Source of the DNA: JBEIHX01 sp040381075
Lineage (GTDB): Bacteria > Pseudomonadota > Alphaproteobacteria > Caulobacterales > Aquidulcibacteraceae
Assembly: GCA_040381075.1 (NCBI GenBank)
Contig: JBEIHX010000024.1
Location: 1 to 57,207, forward strand
DNA: 57,207 bases
Direction of reading: 5' to 3'
The position numbers and the translations under genes were made by a program. Position 1 is the first letter of the stretch. Every line of letters starts with the position of its first letter. A model generated the notes under the pieces. The model was not told the origin of the DNA. It saw only the letters and a list, made by a program, of their open reading frames with translations, and did no database searches. Shown in pieces: positions 13,065-20,761 of this stretch.

Positions 13065-15095
13065 TCACTCTGCAGCGTGCAGGGCGGCGGCGCCTGCGTC
13101 TGTGAGTTCGTAGTGCGGCTCAACCTCTGGCGTCACGAGCATGGCCGGCAGCCACCCGCTACCCTCGAGAACTTGCGCGGCGGTGGTGGCGAGTTCGTCC
13201 TTCGTCTTGCGAGAGAGCATCTTGAGGAAGGCCGCACGGTCGAGGTCGTCCAGGCGCGTTGTGCAGGGCGCGGTTTCGATCGCGGCGATCAGGGCGGCTT
13301 TTGGCAAGCGCGTCCAGAAGGCGAGGTCCGGCGCCCAGTGGCGCGTCATATCGAGATCGAGCGCGGTGGCGATGCGATCGGCCAGCGCTTGCTTGCGGCG
13401 GTCGTCGATGTTGGCGTCCTCATGGGCGAAGTCGATGTTGCATGCGACGATCACAGCAAGCGCCTCGATCAGAACTTGAGCTTGCTGCGCCAGGCACCAT
13501 TCCAGCAATCCGCCTTCGGTGTCAGGAATGCTCGCAACCCAGGCTTCGCGTTCCTCGCCAAGTCCATCATGATCAGCGAGCCAACGCGGGCGCGCGGTTA
13601 GGCTGATCCCCGGCGCGCCATATCCGCTGACCGCATGGCGCAGAAGGGCGAAGACGCCCAGCGCCAGCGTCGTGTGCGGAGCCTTTACCAGCTCTCGACG
13701 GATTGCGGTGGTGCGGGTCGCGGTGAGATCACGCACCAAAGCCCGAGGAAGAGTGGCGCGCGGTTCTTCCCAGGGGGCCTCTGCCACATCGTTGGATGCG
13801 TTGTTGTCGGTCGCGGTCTCGTCGGTGTTCGGTGCTTCGCTATCGATCGCGGTACTCTCCGGCTTCGAGCCCAAACGTTTGGCGTTCGCTTCGTCCCGCT
13901 GGCGGCGCAGTTTCGTCAGCTTGCTGGCGTCGGCTTTAGCGACAACGCCATGTGAGAAGAACAACCGCCCATCGTGTTCGACCGAGATGACGACACCGGC
14001 GAGCGCCATCTCCTGCGGATCCCAGGAGGTCAGCGTTTCGATCAGCGTTTGATGCTCGGCTTCGAGGCGATCTCGCTCGGTCCATCGCGGGTCGTCATCG
14101 TCGGCGTCTTCGAGCGAGTTTTTGAGCTCCTCAATGTCGGCCTCCAGCTTGGCTAAGGTCGCCGCCTCATCATCCGTCGGCTGACGGCGGGATGGCTGAA
14201 CGCGCTGGCTGCTCGCGCTTTCAAAGCGTGCATGGCCGAGATTGACGTTGACCCAACCCCAGCCCTTGCCGAGCAGGTCCTCGCGGAAGGCTTCAAGCTT
14301 TTCATTGGCGAGGCGGGACATCAGCGGCGGATCGTCGACATAGATTTCGCTGTCGAGGAAGAGATCACGAGTGAGCGACCCGCCCGCGGTCTCATAGGCC
14401 TTAAGCCCGACAAACCGCGCCAGCCGATCCGTCCCGCGCATGCGGCCGTGGGTCAGTTGCGCGCGAACATTGCCCGCATGGGCGATGGGCTTTCCGAGCA
14501 TCTTAAACACCGCTTCCTGGCGGGCAACATCGGGTTCGATGCAGAAAGCCCGCGCCGCGTCGAGGGAGAGATCGCCTTTGCGGTAGGCGGCTTTCAGCTT
14601 CGGCGATAGCGCCGCGAGCGCCAGGCGCTGGTCGACATGGCGGATGGTGCAGCCGAAGCGTTGCGCGATGGCGGTTGTGTCGAAGCCCTGATCCTTGAGC
14701 GCGGCGAACGCGTCCACCTCATCCATCGCATCGGTCGCGACCCGCTGGACATTCTCCGCCAGCGAACTTTCAAGTGCTGCGTCATCGTCCAGGATGTGAC
14801 ACGGCACCGGGAAATCCCGGGCGATGACGCCTTGCTTGGCGAGCGCCGTTAGCGCCGCCAAACGGCGTCCGCCCGCGACGACGGTGAAGCGATCGCCGTC
14901 GGCGCGCGTGACGGAGAGGTTTTGCAGAAGACCGAGCGATTTGATGGATGCCGCCAGCGCCTCAAGATCGGCCCTGCGATCGGTGCGGCGGATGTTGCGT
15001 TCCGAGATCGCGAGCTTGTTGAGGGGAATGCGGACGAAGCCAGGTTGACGGGAGTTGGTTTCGGCAGTTTCGAATTTGGTGGAAACGACAGTCAT
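13065..15095 (-). CDS. Large ParB/Spo0J-family protein of the element
   Basis: The 676-residue protein starts with a ParB/sulfiredoxin-like nuclease fold (about 20-115; LAISERNIRR, SIKSLGLLQNLSV, VVAGGRRLAAL), followed by the HTH region (TTAIAQRFGCTIRHVDQRLAL). A long C-terminal part contains an acidic coiled-coil stretch (EELKNSLEDADDDDP) and a helical end. It is about twice the length of chromosomal ParB. Proteins of this size and layout are common on plasmids and integrative elements of alphaproteobacteria, usually next to ssb. No parA is in the window, so a classical partition role is doubtful; a transcriptional or plasmid-maintenance role is possible. Confidence 0.85.
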   Translation of the reverse strand: MTVVSTKFETAETNSRQPGFVRIPLNKLAISERNIRRTDRRADLEALAASIKSLGLLQNLSVTRADGDRFTVVAGGRRLAALTALAKQGVIARDFPVPCHILDDDAALESSLAENVQRVATDAMDEVDAFAALKDQGFDTTAIAQRFGCTIRHVDQRLALAALSPKLKAAYRKGDLSLDAARAFCIEPDVARQEAVFKMLGKPIAHAGNVRAQLTHGRMRGTDRLARFVGLKAYETAGGSLTRDLFLDSEIYVDDPPLMSRLANEKLEAFREDLLGKGWGWVNVNLGHARFESASSQRVQPSRRQPTDDEAATLAKLEADIEELKNSLEDADDDDPRWTERDRLEAEHQTLIETLTSWDPQEMALAGVVISVEHDGRLFFSHGVVAKADASKLTKLRRQRDEANAKRLGSKPESTAIDSEAPNTDETATDNNASNDVAEAPWEEPRATLPRALVRDLTATRTTAIRRELVKAPHTTLALGVFALLRHAVSGYGAPGISLTARPRWLADHDGLGEEREAWVASIPDTEGGLLEWCLAQQAQVLIEALAVIVACNIDFAHEDANIDDRRKQALADRIATALDLDMTRHWAPDLAFWTRLPKAALIAAIETAPCTTRLDDLDRAAFLKMLSRKTKDELATTAAQVLEGSGWLPAMLVTPEVEPHYELTDAGAAALHAAE

Positions 15096-15418
15096 GGAAA
15101 GCTCCTTGAGCTTCCCGACGGCGAGATGCGCGCCGGGGTCGCCACCTGCGGCGACCTGTATTCCCCCGCCCGCGCCTAGGGCGCGGGGTCGAGGGCAGTG
15201 AGGCGCACGCCGTCCCTCGACGCCGCGACCGCGCGGGCTATTCGTGCCCCTGAGCCGCAGGTGCGGCCCCGCGTTGCTGGTTCCTGGGCAAGGGAGTGTG
15301 CTTTAGTCTGCGGCTCGACGGTGGGGCAAAGCTACGCAATGCGCAGCAATGCTACCCAATAGCTCGTCTCGTGCATGTCTTGCTGCTCGACAGCGAGATC
15401 GGTCGAGAAGGTTTTAAA
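15096..15418. promoter_or_regulatory. Structured divergent control region
   Basis: Between the divergent parB-like and HTH genes lie four hairpins: GTCGCC/GGCGAC (15138-15155), CCCGCGCC/GGCGCGGG (15169-15187), GTCGAGGG/CCCTCGAC (15188-15221) and GCCGCA/TGCGGC (15254-15267). Three 10-bp direct repeats follow (15331-15360). The layout suggests an autoregulated promoter or a centromere/origin-like site. Confidence 0.5.
15331..15360 (+). repeat. Three 10-bp direct repeats
   Basis: GCTACGCAAT, GCGCAGCAAT and GCTACCCAAT follow each other without gaps. A period close to one helix turn puts all copies on one DNA face, as in iterons or excisionase/repressor operators. They lie about 59 bp before the HTH gene start. 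Confidence 0.6.
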
Positions 15419-15670
15419 ATGTCGAGCGCCAAGATTGACACCGTCACAGGGTTAACCGGATCGGATAATGCGTACGCGTATGCTGTGCCCAAGGCTGCCG
15501 CATTCCTCAATGTCGCGCCGAAGACACTGGCGAACTGGCGGGCAATGGGGAAGGGACCGAAGTTTTGCCGCATCGGGCGGCGCATCGTCTATCGTGTCGA
15601 TGACCTTCGACGGTTCATGGATGAACACTTGTTCGACCCGGACGAGCGGGAGGGTTGGCTGCGCCGCTGA
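15419..15670 (+). CDS. Excisionase/AlpA-type HTH protein
   Basis: This 83-residue protein has a single winged-helix motif of the HTH_17/excisionase group (YAVPKAAAFLNVAPKTLANW, then GPKFCRIGRRIVYRVDDL). Such proteins bend DNA at attachment sites or regulate integrase expression. I took the ATG at 15419, after GAGAAGG, rather than the longer frame from 15296, which runs through the direct repeats. It is convergent with the integrase gene, only 15 bp away. Confidence 0.85.
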   Translation: MSSAKIDTVTGLTGSDNAYAYAVPKAAAFLNVAPKTLANWRAMGKGPKFCRIGRRIVYRVDDLRRFMDEHLFDPDEREGWLRR

Positions 15671-15685
15671 GCAAGCGCGCGCGCC

Positions 15686-16900
15686 CTACAGGTCCTCTGA
15701 CCCAATCGCGCTGCGTCGTGCGGTGGATCGGGCAACGCGGACGTCGTCCTCTCCAATGTCGTTCCGCGCAGTATCCCCTAGCTTTTGCTTCAAACCAGTA
15801 TCACCAGGGTGCCTTGCGCCTTTGCGTTGTGCCGCGAGATCGCTGGCGCGGTCGTGCAGGTCCTCCGGCTTCAAATTGGTGTAGCGACGCAGCATTTTCC
15901 AATCCTTGTGCCCGGTCACGAGGGCCACCTGTTCGATGGCGAAACCGGCTTCGAAGAGTCGGCTGGCGGCCTCGTGGCGCAGGTCGTGAAAGCGTAGATC
16001 TTCGATCTCCAGTTCACGGCAGGCCCGGCGAAAAGCGGTGCTAACCGAGTCCGGCGTGTAGGGGAAAATGCGATCGAGGTGGCCGGTCAGTTTGCCTTGC
16101 TCGTGGATGAGCCCCCAGGCGTCATAACCGGTCGCATCGAGCAGAGGCACTCGCTGGTGGTTGCCTTCCTTGTTGCGGGGATCTTTCCGGTCTCGAACGA
16201 TGACGGTGCGCTTCCGGTCATCGAGATCAGCCCAGCGAATGCGGCAAATCTCCTCGATGCGCATGGCGCTGGCGACGGCAAACCGGGTGATGCGGCCGGC
16301 GGGAATGGACTGGCGGGGATTGCCATCGAGCCAAGCGGTGATGTGATCGAGTTCTTCCTGGGTCGGGCGCCGGTCTCTTTCTTTGGACTTGCCCACGATC
16401 CCAAGACGCAAGAGGGCGGCCCGGCCGAGTTTGAGCTGTTCAAGAGAGACCGTGATCCCATGAACAGCGGCGGCGTGGGTGAGAACAGTGTTCAGATATG
16501 AGACATCAATGACGACCGTGGCGGGGCCTGCGCCGGCGGCGGCGCGCTTGCGGCCATAATCAATGATCGCCTCCCGGGTGAGCGCTTCAACAGCCACGTG
16601 GCCGAGGTCCTGTTTCAGGGAGCGCATCACGAACATCTTGGATCGCGCGGTGTCTTTGCGCATCTCACGCATGTCGGTGAGGTGCAGGTCGATCAGATCG
16701 CCGATGGTCAGTTGGCCCTTTTTCGGCGTCGCGACTTGGCCGCGTTTGGGCGGTTTCAGGCCCTGATCGATCGCCAATTCCGCTTCGCGCGCCCACGTCT
16801 GCGCGTCGGTTTTGCGATGGAAGGTCTCGGCGGCGTATACGCCTTTGCGGCGCACCTGTGCGCGCCAGGAACCGGTTCTCAGAAGCGTAAAAGTTGCCAT
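15686..16900 (-). CDS. Tyrosine site-specific integrase (dusA-type)
   Basis: The 404-residue recombinase has an N-terminal arm-binding part (about 1-60), a SAM-like core-binding domain (about 65-170) and a catalytic domain with Arg in ASAMRIEEICRI, Lys in RDRKDPRNKEGNH, HxxR in FHDLRHEAASR, His in TGHKDWK and the nucleophile Tyr in RRYTNL. Tyrosine integrases cut and rejoin attachment sites through a 3'-phosphotyrosine. Its start faces dusA 275 bp away, the arrangement of dusA-targeting integrases. The catalytic set is complete, so the element may still be mobile. The tail after the tyrosine is long (about 50 residues) and low in complexity. Confidence 0.93.
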   Translation of the reverse strand: MATFTLLRTGSWRAQVRRKGVYAAETFHRKTDAQTWAREAELAIDQGLKPPKRGQVATPKKGQLTIGDLIDLHLTDMREMRKDTARSKMFVMRSLKQDLGHVAVEALTREAIIDYGRKRAAAGAGPATVVIDVSYLNTVLTHAAAVHGITVSLEQLKLGRAALLRLGIVGKSKERDRRPTQEELDHITAWLDGNPRQSIPAGRITRFAVASAMRIEEICRIRWADLDDRKRTVIVRDRKDPRNKEGNHQRVPLLDATGYDAWGLIHEQGKLTGHLDRIFPYTPDSVSTAFRRACRELEIEDLRFHDLRHEAASRLFEAGFAIEQVALVTGHKDWKMLRRYTNLKPEDLHDRASDLAAQRKGARHPGDTGLKQKLGDTARNDIGEDDVRVARSTARRSAIGSEDL

Positions 16901-17175
16901 GTCCTTTGCCTTCCAGCCTCCGTTTGGCTCCAGTCCTGTCCCGTTTCAGTCGGGGCAAGGCCTGTCGGTCCAAATCCGCAATATCCAGACCAGTGCGCTC
17001 GCCGCCGGAGCTAAGTCATTGATGGACCTTAGAAGTCGGTCCAACCCCCGTCGCGGTAATGCCTGTCCGATCCAAACCTTTTCTGTGTGCACTATGTGTG
17101 CAATCGTGCCGGGAATTCCCGGGACGTTCCGGGAACTCCAGTGCACACAGAGCGCACACGTTCTGGTTTTGACCC
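16901..17175. promoter_or_regulatory. Integrase-dusA intergenic region (attachment arm and dusA promoter)
   Basis: This element-derived stretch carries GTCGGTCCAA at 16964-16973 and 17035-17044 and a related GTCCGATCCAA at 17065-17075. These resemble, in reverse complement, the TTGGACGGAC within dusA (17241-17250), so they are candidate integrase arm sites. Farther on, a 10-bp inverted repeat (17083-17092 and 17141-17150) encloses a 14-bp palindrome (17109-17122). As the native dusA upstream DNA has been displaced, dusA transcription must now start in or beyond this DNA. Confidence 0.55.
17083..17150. repeat. Nested inverted repeats upstream of dusA
   Basis: CTGTGTGCAC (17083-17092) is the exact reverse complement of GTGCACACAG (17141-17150). 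Between them lies the perfect palindrome CCGGGAATTCCCGG (17109-17122). Likely an operator or recombination-accessory protein site. Confidence 0.6.
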
Positions 17176-18195
17176 ATGAATACTAACGAAAATTCGTCCA
17201 AAAAACAATGGGCTAGATTCTCGGTTGCTCCCATGATGGATTGGACGGACCGCCATTGCAGGATGTTCCATCGCACCCTGACGCACAGAGGGCTTCTTTA
17301 CACGGAGATGCTGACTGCCGACGCGGTGATCCACGGTGTGCGCGATCGACTGCTCGGCTTTTCGCCGCAGGAGAAGCCGCTGGCGCTGCAGTTGGGCGGA
17401 TGCGATCCCGGCCGCCTCGGGCAAGCAGCGCGCATCGGCGCCGAGCTTGGCTATGACGAAGTTAATCTCAATGTCGGGTGTCCCTCCGACCGGGTCCAGG
17501 CGGGTCGCTTCGGCGCCTGTCTGATGCGCGAACCGCAGCTCGTCGCCGACTGCGCCGTGCAGATGCGCGCGCGCAGCGGACTTCCGGTCACCGTCAAGCA
17601 TCGGCTCGGCGTCGACGACCAGAATCCTTACGAGACACTGTTTGCATTCGTGGACACCGTCGCCGAGGCCGGTGTCGACACATTCATCGTCCATGCGCGC
17701 AAGGCGATCCTGAAGGGGCTCTCCCCCCGGGAAAATCGTACCGCTCCACCCCTCGATTACGCGCTGGTCCGCAAGCTGAAGCAGCATCGCCCCGACCTGA
17801 CCATCATCCTGAATGGCGGGCTCCAGAGCGCGGAGCACGCGCTGCATGAGATGTCCGGGCTCGACGGCGTCATGCTCGGGCGGGCGGCCTACCAGACCCC
17901 GGCGACCCTGCTGGAAGTTGATCGGCTGTTCTATGATGGTGAAAATCCGCACGCGGAGCCGATTGACGCCCTGGAGGCCTATCTGCCCTACGTCGCAGGC
18001 CAGCTGGAGCAGGGGGTAGGCCTGCACGCCATGACCCGTCACATCCTTGGACTGTTCCACGCCCGTCCGGGCGGGCGCGCCTTCCGGCGGATCCTGTCGC
18101 AGGGAGCGCCCCGCCGCGGCGCCGGACTTGAGGTGCTGCAGGAGGCCCTCGTCGCCGTGCGCCGGGCTAACGCGGCCGGGCTTGACGCCGCCTGA
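17176..18195 (+). CDS. dusA: tRNA-dihydrouridine synthase A
   Basis: This 339-residue flavoenzyme reduces uridine to dihydrouridine in the tRNA D-loop (positions 20/20a for DusA). Signature segments are SVAPMMDWTDRHCR (FMN site), NVGCPSDRVQAGRFGACLM with the catalytic cysteine (NVGCPS), VTVKHRLGVDD and FIVHARKAILKGLSPRENR, the last typical of DusA. The reading frame is intact despite the island inserted at its 5' end. The first 14 or so codons (MNTNENSSKKQWAR) are variable in the family and are probably supplied by the element. It is followed 60 bp later by a TauE/SafE gene. Confidence 0.95.
   Translation: MNTNENSSKKQWARFSVAPMMDWTDRHCRMFHRTLTHRGLLYTEMLTADAVIHGVRDRLLGFSPQEKPLALQLGGCDPGRLGQAARIGAELGYDEVNLNVGCPSDRVQAGRFGACLMREPQLVADCAVQMRARSGLPVTVKHRLGVDDQNPYETLFAFVDTVAEAGVDTFIVHARKAILKGLSPRENRTAPPLDYALVRKLKQHRPDLTIILNGGLQSAEHALHEMSGLDGVMLGRAAYQTPATLLEVDRLFYDGENPHAEPIDALEAYLPYVAGQLEQGVGLHAMTRHILGLFHARPGGRAFRRILSQGAPRRGAGLEVLQEALVAVRRANAAGLDAA
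17218..17250 (+). other. Inferred right attachment site (attR) inside dusA
   Basis: The bases coding for the conserved FSVAPMMDWTD start of DusA are where dusA-specific integrases are known to cross over. Only one copy is visible here, so the exact core cannot be fixed without the left end. Confidence 0.5.
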
Positions 18196-18255
18196 CCCCT
18201 GTTTCCAGGCGCGGGGCGCTTGTGCACGCCCGGGGATCGGACCAAAAGGGCGGCC

Positions 18256-19071
18256 ATGGCGTCGGATATCCTTCTCTATTCAGGCCTGATGGCCGGAGCG
18301 GGGCTCCTCGCCGGGCTGCTGGCGGGTCTGTTCGGCATCGGCGGCGGGGTCGTCATTGTGCCCGCTCTCTATGGACTTCTGTCCATACTCGGCTACCAGG
18401 CAACGGCGCTGCATGTCGCGGTGGCGACGTCGCTCTCCACGATCATCGCCACCTCAGCCGCAAGCCTGAACGCCCATGCCCGCCAGGGGGCCGTTGATTT
18501 CGCCATGCTGCGCGCCTGGACGCCCTGGGTGGCGGTCGGCGCCGCTGGCGGGGCCATGATCGCCGGAGCGCTGTCCAGCGCCGGCCTGCAGCTCGTCTTC
18601 GGCGCTCTCGGGATCGTCGTCGCCGCCCATTTCCTCATGTCAACGGCGGCGTGGCGCCTCGCGTCAGACCTGCCGGCCGGCACGCCACGCGCGCTCATCG
18701 GCAGCGCCATCGGGGCCGCCTCAGCCGTCATGGGGATCGGCGGAGGGGCGTTTGGCGCAACGCTGATGACCCTGTGTGGCCGGCCGATTCATCAGGCGGT
18801 CGCGACCGCATCCGGATTTGGGGCCGCGATCGGCGTTCCGGCGGCGCTGTGGCTGATTTTCGACGGCTGGGTTGAGCCCGGTCGCCCGCCCTTGTCCCTC
18901 GGCTACGTGAATTTGCCTGGCTTCGTTTTGATCGGTGCGCTGACCACGCTGAGCGCGCCGTTGGGCGCTCGGCTCGCGCACGCCCTGCCCAGGGCCGTCC
19001 TCAAACGGCTGTTCGGCGTCGTCTTTCTGCTCATCTCCGGCCTGATGCTGAGCGACGCGGTGCTTGGCTAG
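18256..19071 (+). CDS. TauE/SafE-family membrane permease
   Basis: The 271-residue product has eight or so hydrophobic segments with the duplicated glycine-rich signature of the family (LAGLFGIGGGVVIVPAL near the N-terminus and AVMGIGGGAFGATLMTL in the second half). Members export sulfite, sulfoacetate or related anions, or are simply annotated as UPF0721. The ATG at 18256 was chosen because the earlier in-frame start (18220) adds an unconserved polar leader. Its stop overlaps the stop of the convergent protease gene. The substrate cannot be told from the sequence. Confidence 0.88.
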   Translation: MASDILLYSGLMAGAGLLAGLLAGLFGIGGGVVIVPALYGLLSILGYQATALHVAVATSLSTIIATSAASLNAHARQGAVDFAMLRAWTPWVAVGAAGGAMIAGALSSAGLQLVFGALGIVVAAHFLMSTAAWRLASDLPAGTPRALIGSAIGAASAVMGIGGGAFGATLMTLCGRPIHQAVATASGFGAAIGVPAALWLIFDGWVEPGRPPLSLGYVNLPGFVLIGALTTLSAPLGARLAHALPRAVLKRLFGVVFLLISGLMLSDAVLG

Positions 19072-19802
19072 CGCCGGAGGATGAGCGTGTTCTGACTCGC
19101 TTCGAATCGCTGCAGGCGCCCGAGGAAGCTCATGCCCAGCAGAGACGTTTCGAGCCCCTGCGGCACGACGACCGCCTGCACGTCTTCCAGCCGGATCTGG
19201 GCGATCTGGACGCTTTCGAGCGTGACATAGGCCGCCTGGATCACGCCGTTCGCGGTGCGCACATCGACCGTGTAGGCAAGCTTGTCGAGAGCAACGCCGG
19301 CGCGCAGGGCGTCGTTCGGGGTCAGTGCAACGATGCTGGCGCCGGTGTCGACCATGAAACGGATCCGCACGCCATTGACGCTCGACTCAGCCCAGAAGTG
19401 ACCGTCCTGCGCCTTCGCCAGCGCGGCCGCCTGACCGCTGCCCGCCGGCGCAATCACCGCGAGGTCTTCGCGCGGGCCGATCGTGGCGTCCTCCGCGGCC
19501 TGCGCGGGCGGCAGGGCGCGGCCAAGCAGGCGACCGCCGTCGAGCGACCATCCAAGCATTCCGGCCGCAACAACGCCGACGCCGAGCCAGGAGAGGGCCT
19601 GGCGGACCGCTGATCGCTGATAGGAAGGGGCGGCCGTCAGGGAGGCAGCGCCGACCAGTGAGACCAGTGCAGCGGGAAACCACCACCCCGTCGCCCCGCC
19701 CGGCAGCGCGAAGCTTGTCGCCAGCGGCTCGCGCGCGGCAATCATCGCGATGGCGGCCGCAATCAGGATCACGGCGCTGAAGATGTCGAGGCGGGCGCTC
19801 AT
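19068..19802 (-). CDS. Retropepsin-like aspartic protease, membrane-anchored (TIGR02281-type)
   Basis: The 244-residue protein has three membrane segments (about 9-24, 39-57, 69-88) and a C-terminal retropepsin-like domain whose active site is VDTGAS (D152). One Asp-Thr-Gly per chain implies a dimeric active site. TANGVIQAA and SLLGMSFLGRL are the other family landmarks. The protease domain should face the periplasm or cytoplasm depending on the third segment; three segments with N-in suggest periplasmic. A small membrane protein gene and a DUF1289 gene lie upstream on the same strand, an arrangement I associate with this family in alphaproteobacteria. Confidence 0.85.
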   Translation of the reverse strand: MSARLDIFSAVILIAAAIAMIAAREPLATSFALPGGATGWWFPAALVSLVGAASLTAAPSYQRSAVRQALSWLGVGVVAAGMLGWSLDGGRLLGRALPPAQAAEDATIGPREDLAVIAPAGSGQAAALAKAQDGHFWAESSVNGVRIRFMVDTGASIVALTPNDALRAGVALDKLAYTVDVRTANGVIQAAYVTLESVQIAQIRLEDVQAVVVPQGLETSLLGMSFLGRLQRFEASQNTLILRR

Positions 19803-19902
19803 TGCCGCAGCTTTATCCGCTGCGCATCACGGAATGCGGAACAATCCATCAAAAGTGGAGAGGACAGGGCTGACCAGCCAGCCCTGGCGCGGTCATCGCC
19901 GG

Positions 19903-20181
19903 TCAGTGCGCCTGGAAACCTATGCTGTCGCGAAACCGGTAGGCGAGGGCGAGTGCGGCGATGATCGCCGCCCAGATCAGACCGTAACCCAGCGCCGTTG
20001 CGAACCGTACGCCTGCCAGGCCGCGCACCCAAGCCAACGCCAGACCCGCAGCGAGTACTGCCCAGACAGCATTCATGCGGGCGCTTTCATCCCGCAGGAT
20101 GGGGCTGACCTGTGGACCCAGGACATACGCTCCGGCAGCCGCCAGGGCGATGGCCAGAAGCGCGGGGATGCGCCAGTTCAT
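19903..20181 (-). CDS. Small three-pass membrane protein
   Basis: This 92-residue protein consists of three hydrophobic segments (about 5-21, 38-55, 64-82) with short polar links. I do not recognise a named domain. Its start overlaps the stop of the DUF1289 gene by four bases, and the retropepsin-like protease follows 100 bp downstream, so it is probably a partner in the same transcript. Confidence 0.75.
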   Translation of the reverse strand: MNWRIPALLAIALAAAGAYVLGPQVSPILRDESARMNAVWAVLAAGLALAWVRGLAGVRFATALGYGLIWAAIIAALALAYRFRDSIGFQAH

Positions 20182-20444
20182 CCCGCCAGTCCCCGCTTGC
20201 CCGGGTGAATGCGGTCGCGCCGGGCAGCAAGTCCCGCCATGATTGACCGGCGTTCGGCATCGCTGAGGCGCGCCCAGCCGGCTATCTCAGGCAGCGTGCG
20301 GTGGCAGCCAAGGCACAGGCCCGACTCGCCGTCGACTGCACAGACCCTGATGCACGGCGTCGCGATCACGCCCGGCGCGGATCCGCCAGTGGTGCGATGA
20401 TCAGAACCGGGGGGTGGGGTGGCGGGCGCAAAGGGTGAGGACAT
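20178..20444 (-). CDS. DUF1289 family protein
   Basis: The 88-residue protein carries the DUF1289 core TPCIRVCAVDGESGLCLGCH, followed by RTLPEIAGWARLSDAERRSI. The three or four cysteines suggest a small metal or Fe-S site; the function is not known. The ATG at 20444 was preferred over the in-frame start at 20486 because the extra residues are not family-like. It is the first gene of a likely three-gene unit ending with the retropepsin-like protease. Confidence 0.88.
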   Translation of the reverse strand: MSSPFAPATPPPGSDHRTTGGSAPGVIATPCIRVCAVDGESGLCLGCHRTLPEIAGWARLSDAERRSIMAGLAARRDRIHPGKRGLAG

Positions 20445-20761
20445 GCCGGCTCTCTGGGTGCGGGCCGGGGCGCTGCAGCGCCGCACGGCGCCGTCGCCCG
20501 GCCGGTGCGACCATGCGGATCTGCGGTGACGGGGTCAATCCTTCCCGGTCGCGCCCGCCCGCCGCCATACAGAGCCCCCAGACGCACGCCGCCGGCGCGG
20601 ACTGCCGGCGCGGCCGCCCCAACCGGGCGCTGCGGCGGGCGGCAAGCATGACGCCTCGTCATCCTTGAACCGCGCGCGCCGCTCTCTATGATCTTGCGGA
20701 CATTACAGTCAGTCGCACAACCCAGGGGCCGGTCAATCCGGCAAGGCGGAGCACGCATTCC

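Larger units (their letters stand above)
1..17246. mobile_element. Integrated element in dusA (right part; left end outside window)
   Basis: A tyrosine integrase gene lies immediately upstream of dusA and points away from it. Next to it are an excisionase-type HTH gene, a large ParB-like gene and an SSB gene, a typical backbone of integrative islands in alphaproteobacteria. Islands that use dusA as a target are known to insert near its 5' end and to restore the reading frame. Here dusA is intact, and its conserved coding sequence starts around 17,218, so the right junction is inferred there. No second copy of the dusA 5' sequence was seen anywhere in the window, so the left junction is probably beyond base 1. 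The cargo is the DGR and TIR/MoxR operon. No conjugation or phage structural genes are visible. Confidence 0.75.
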
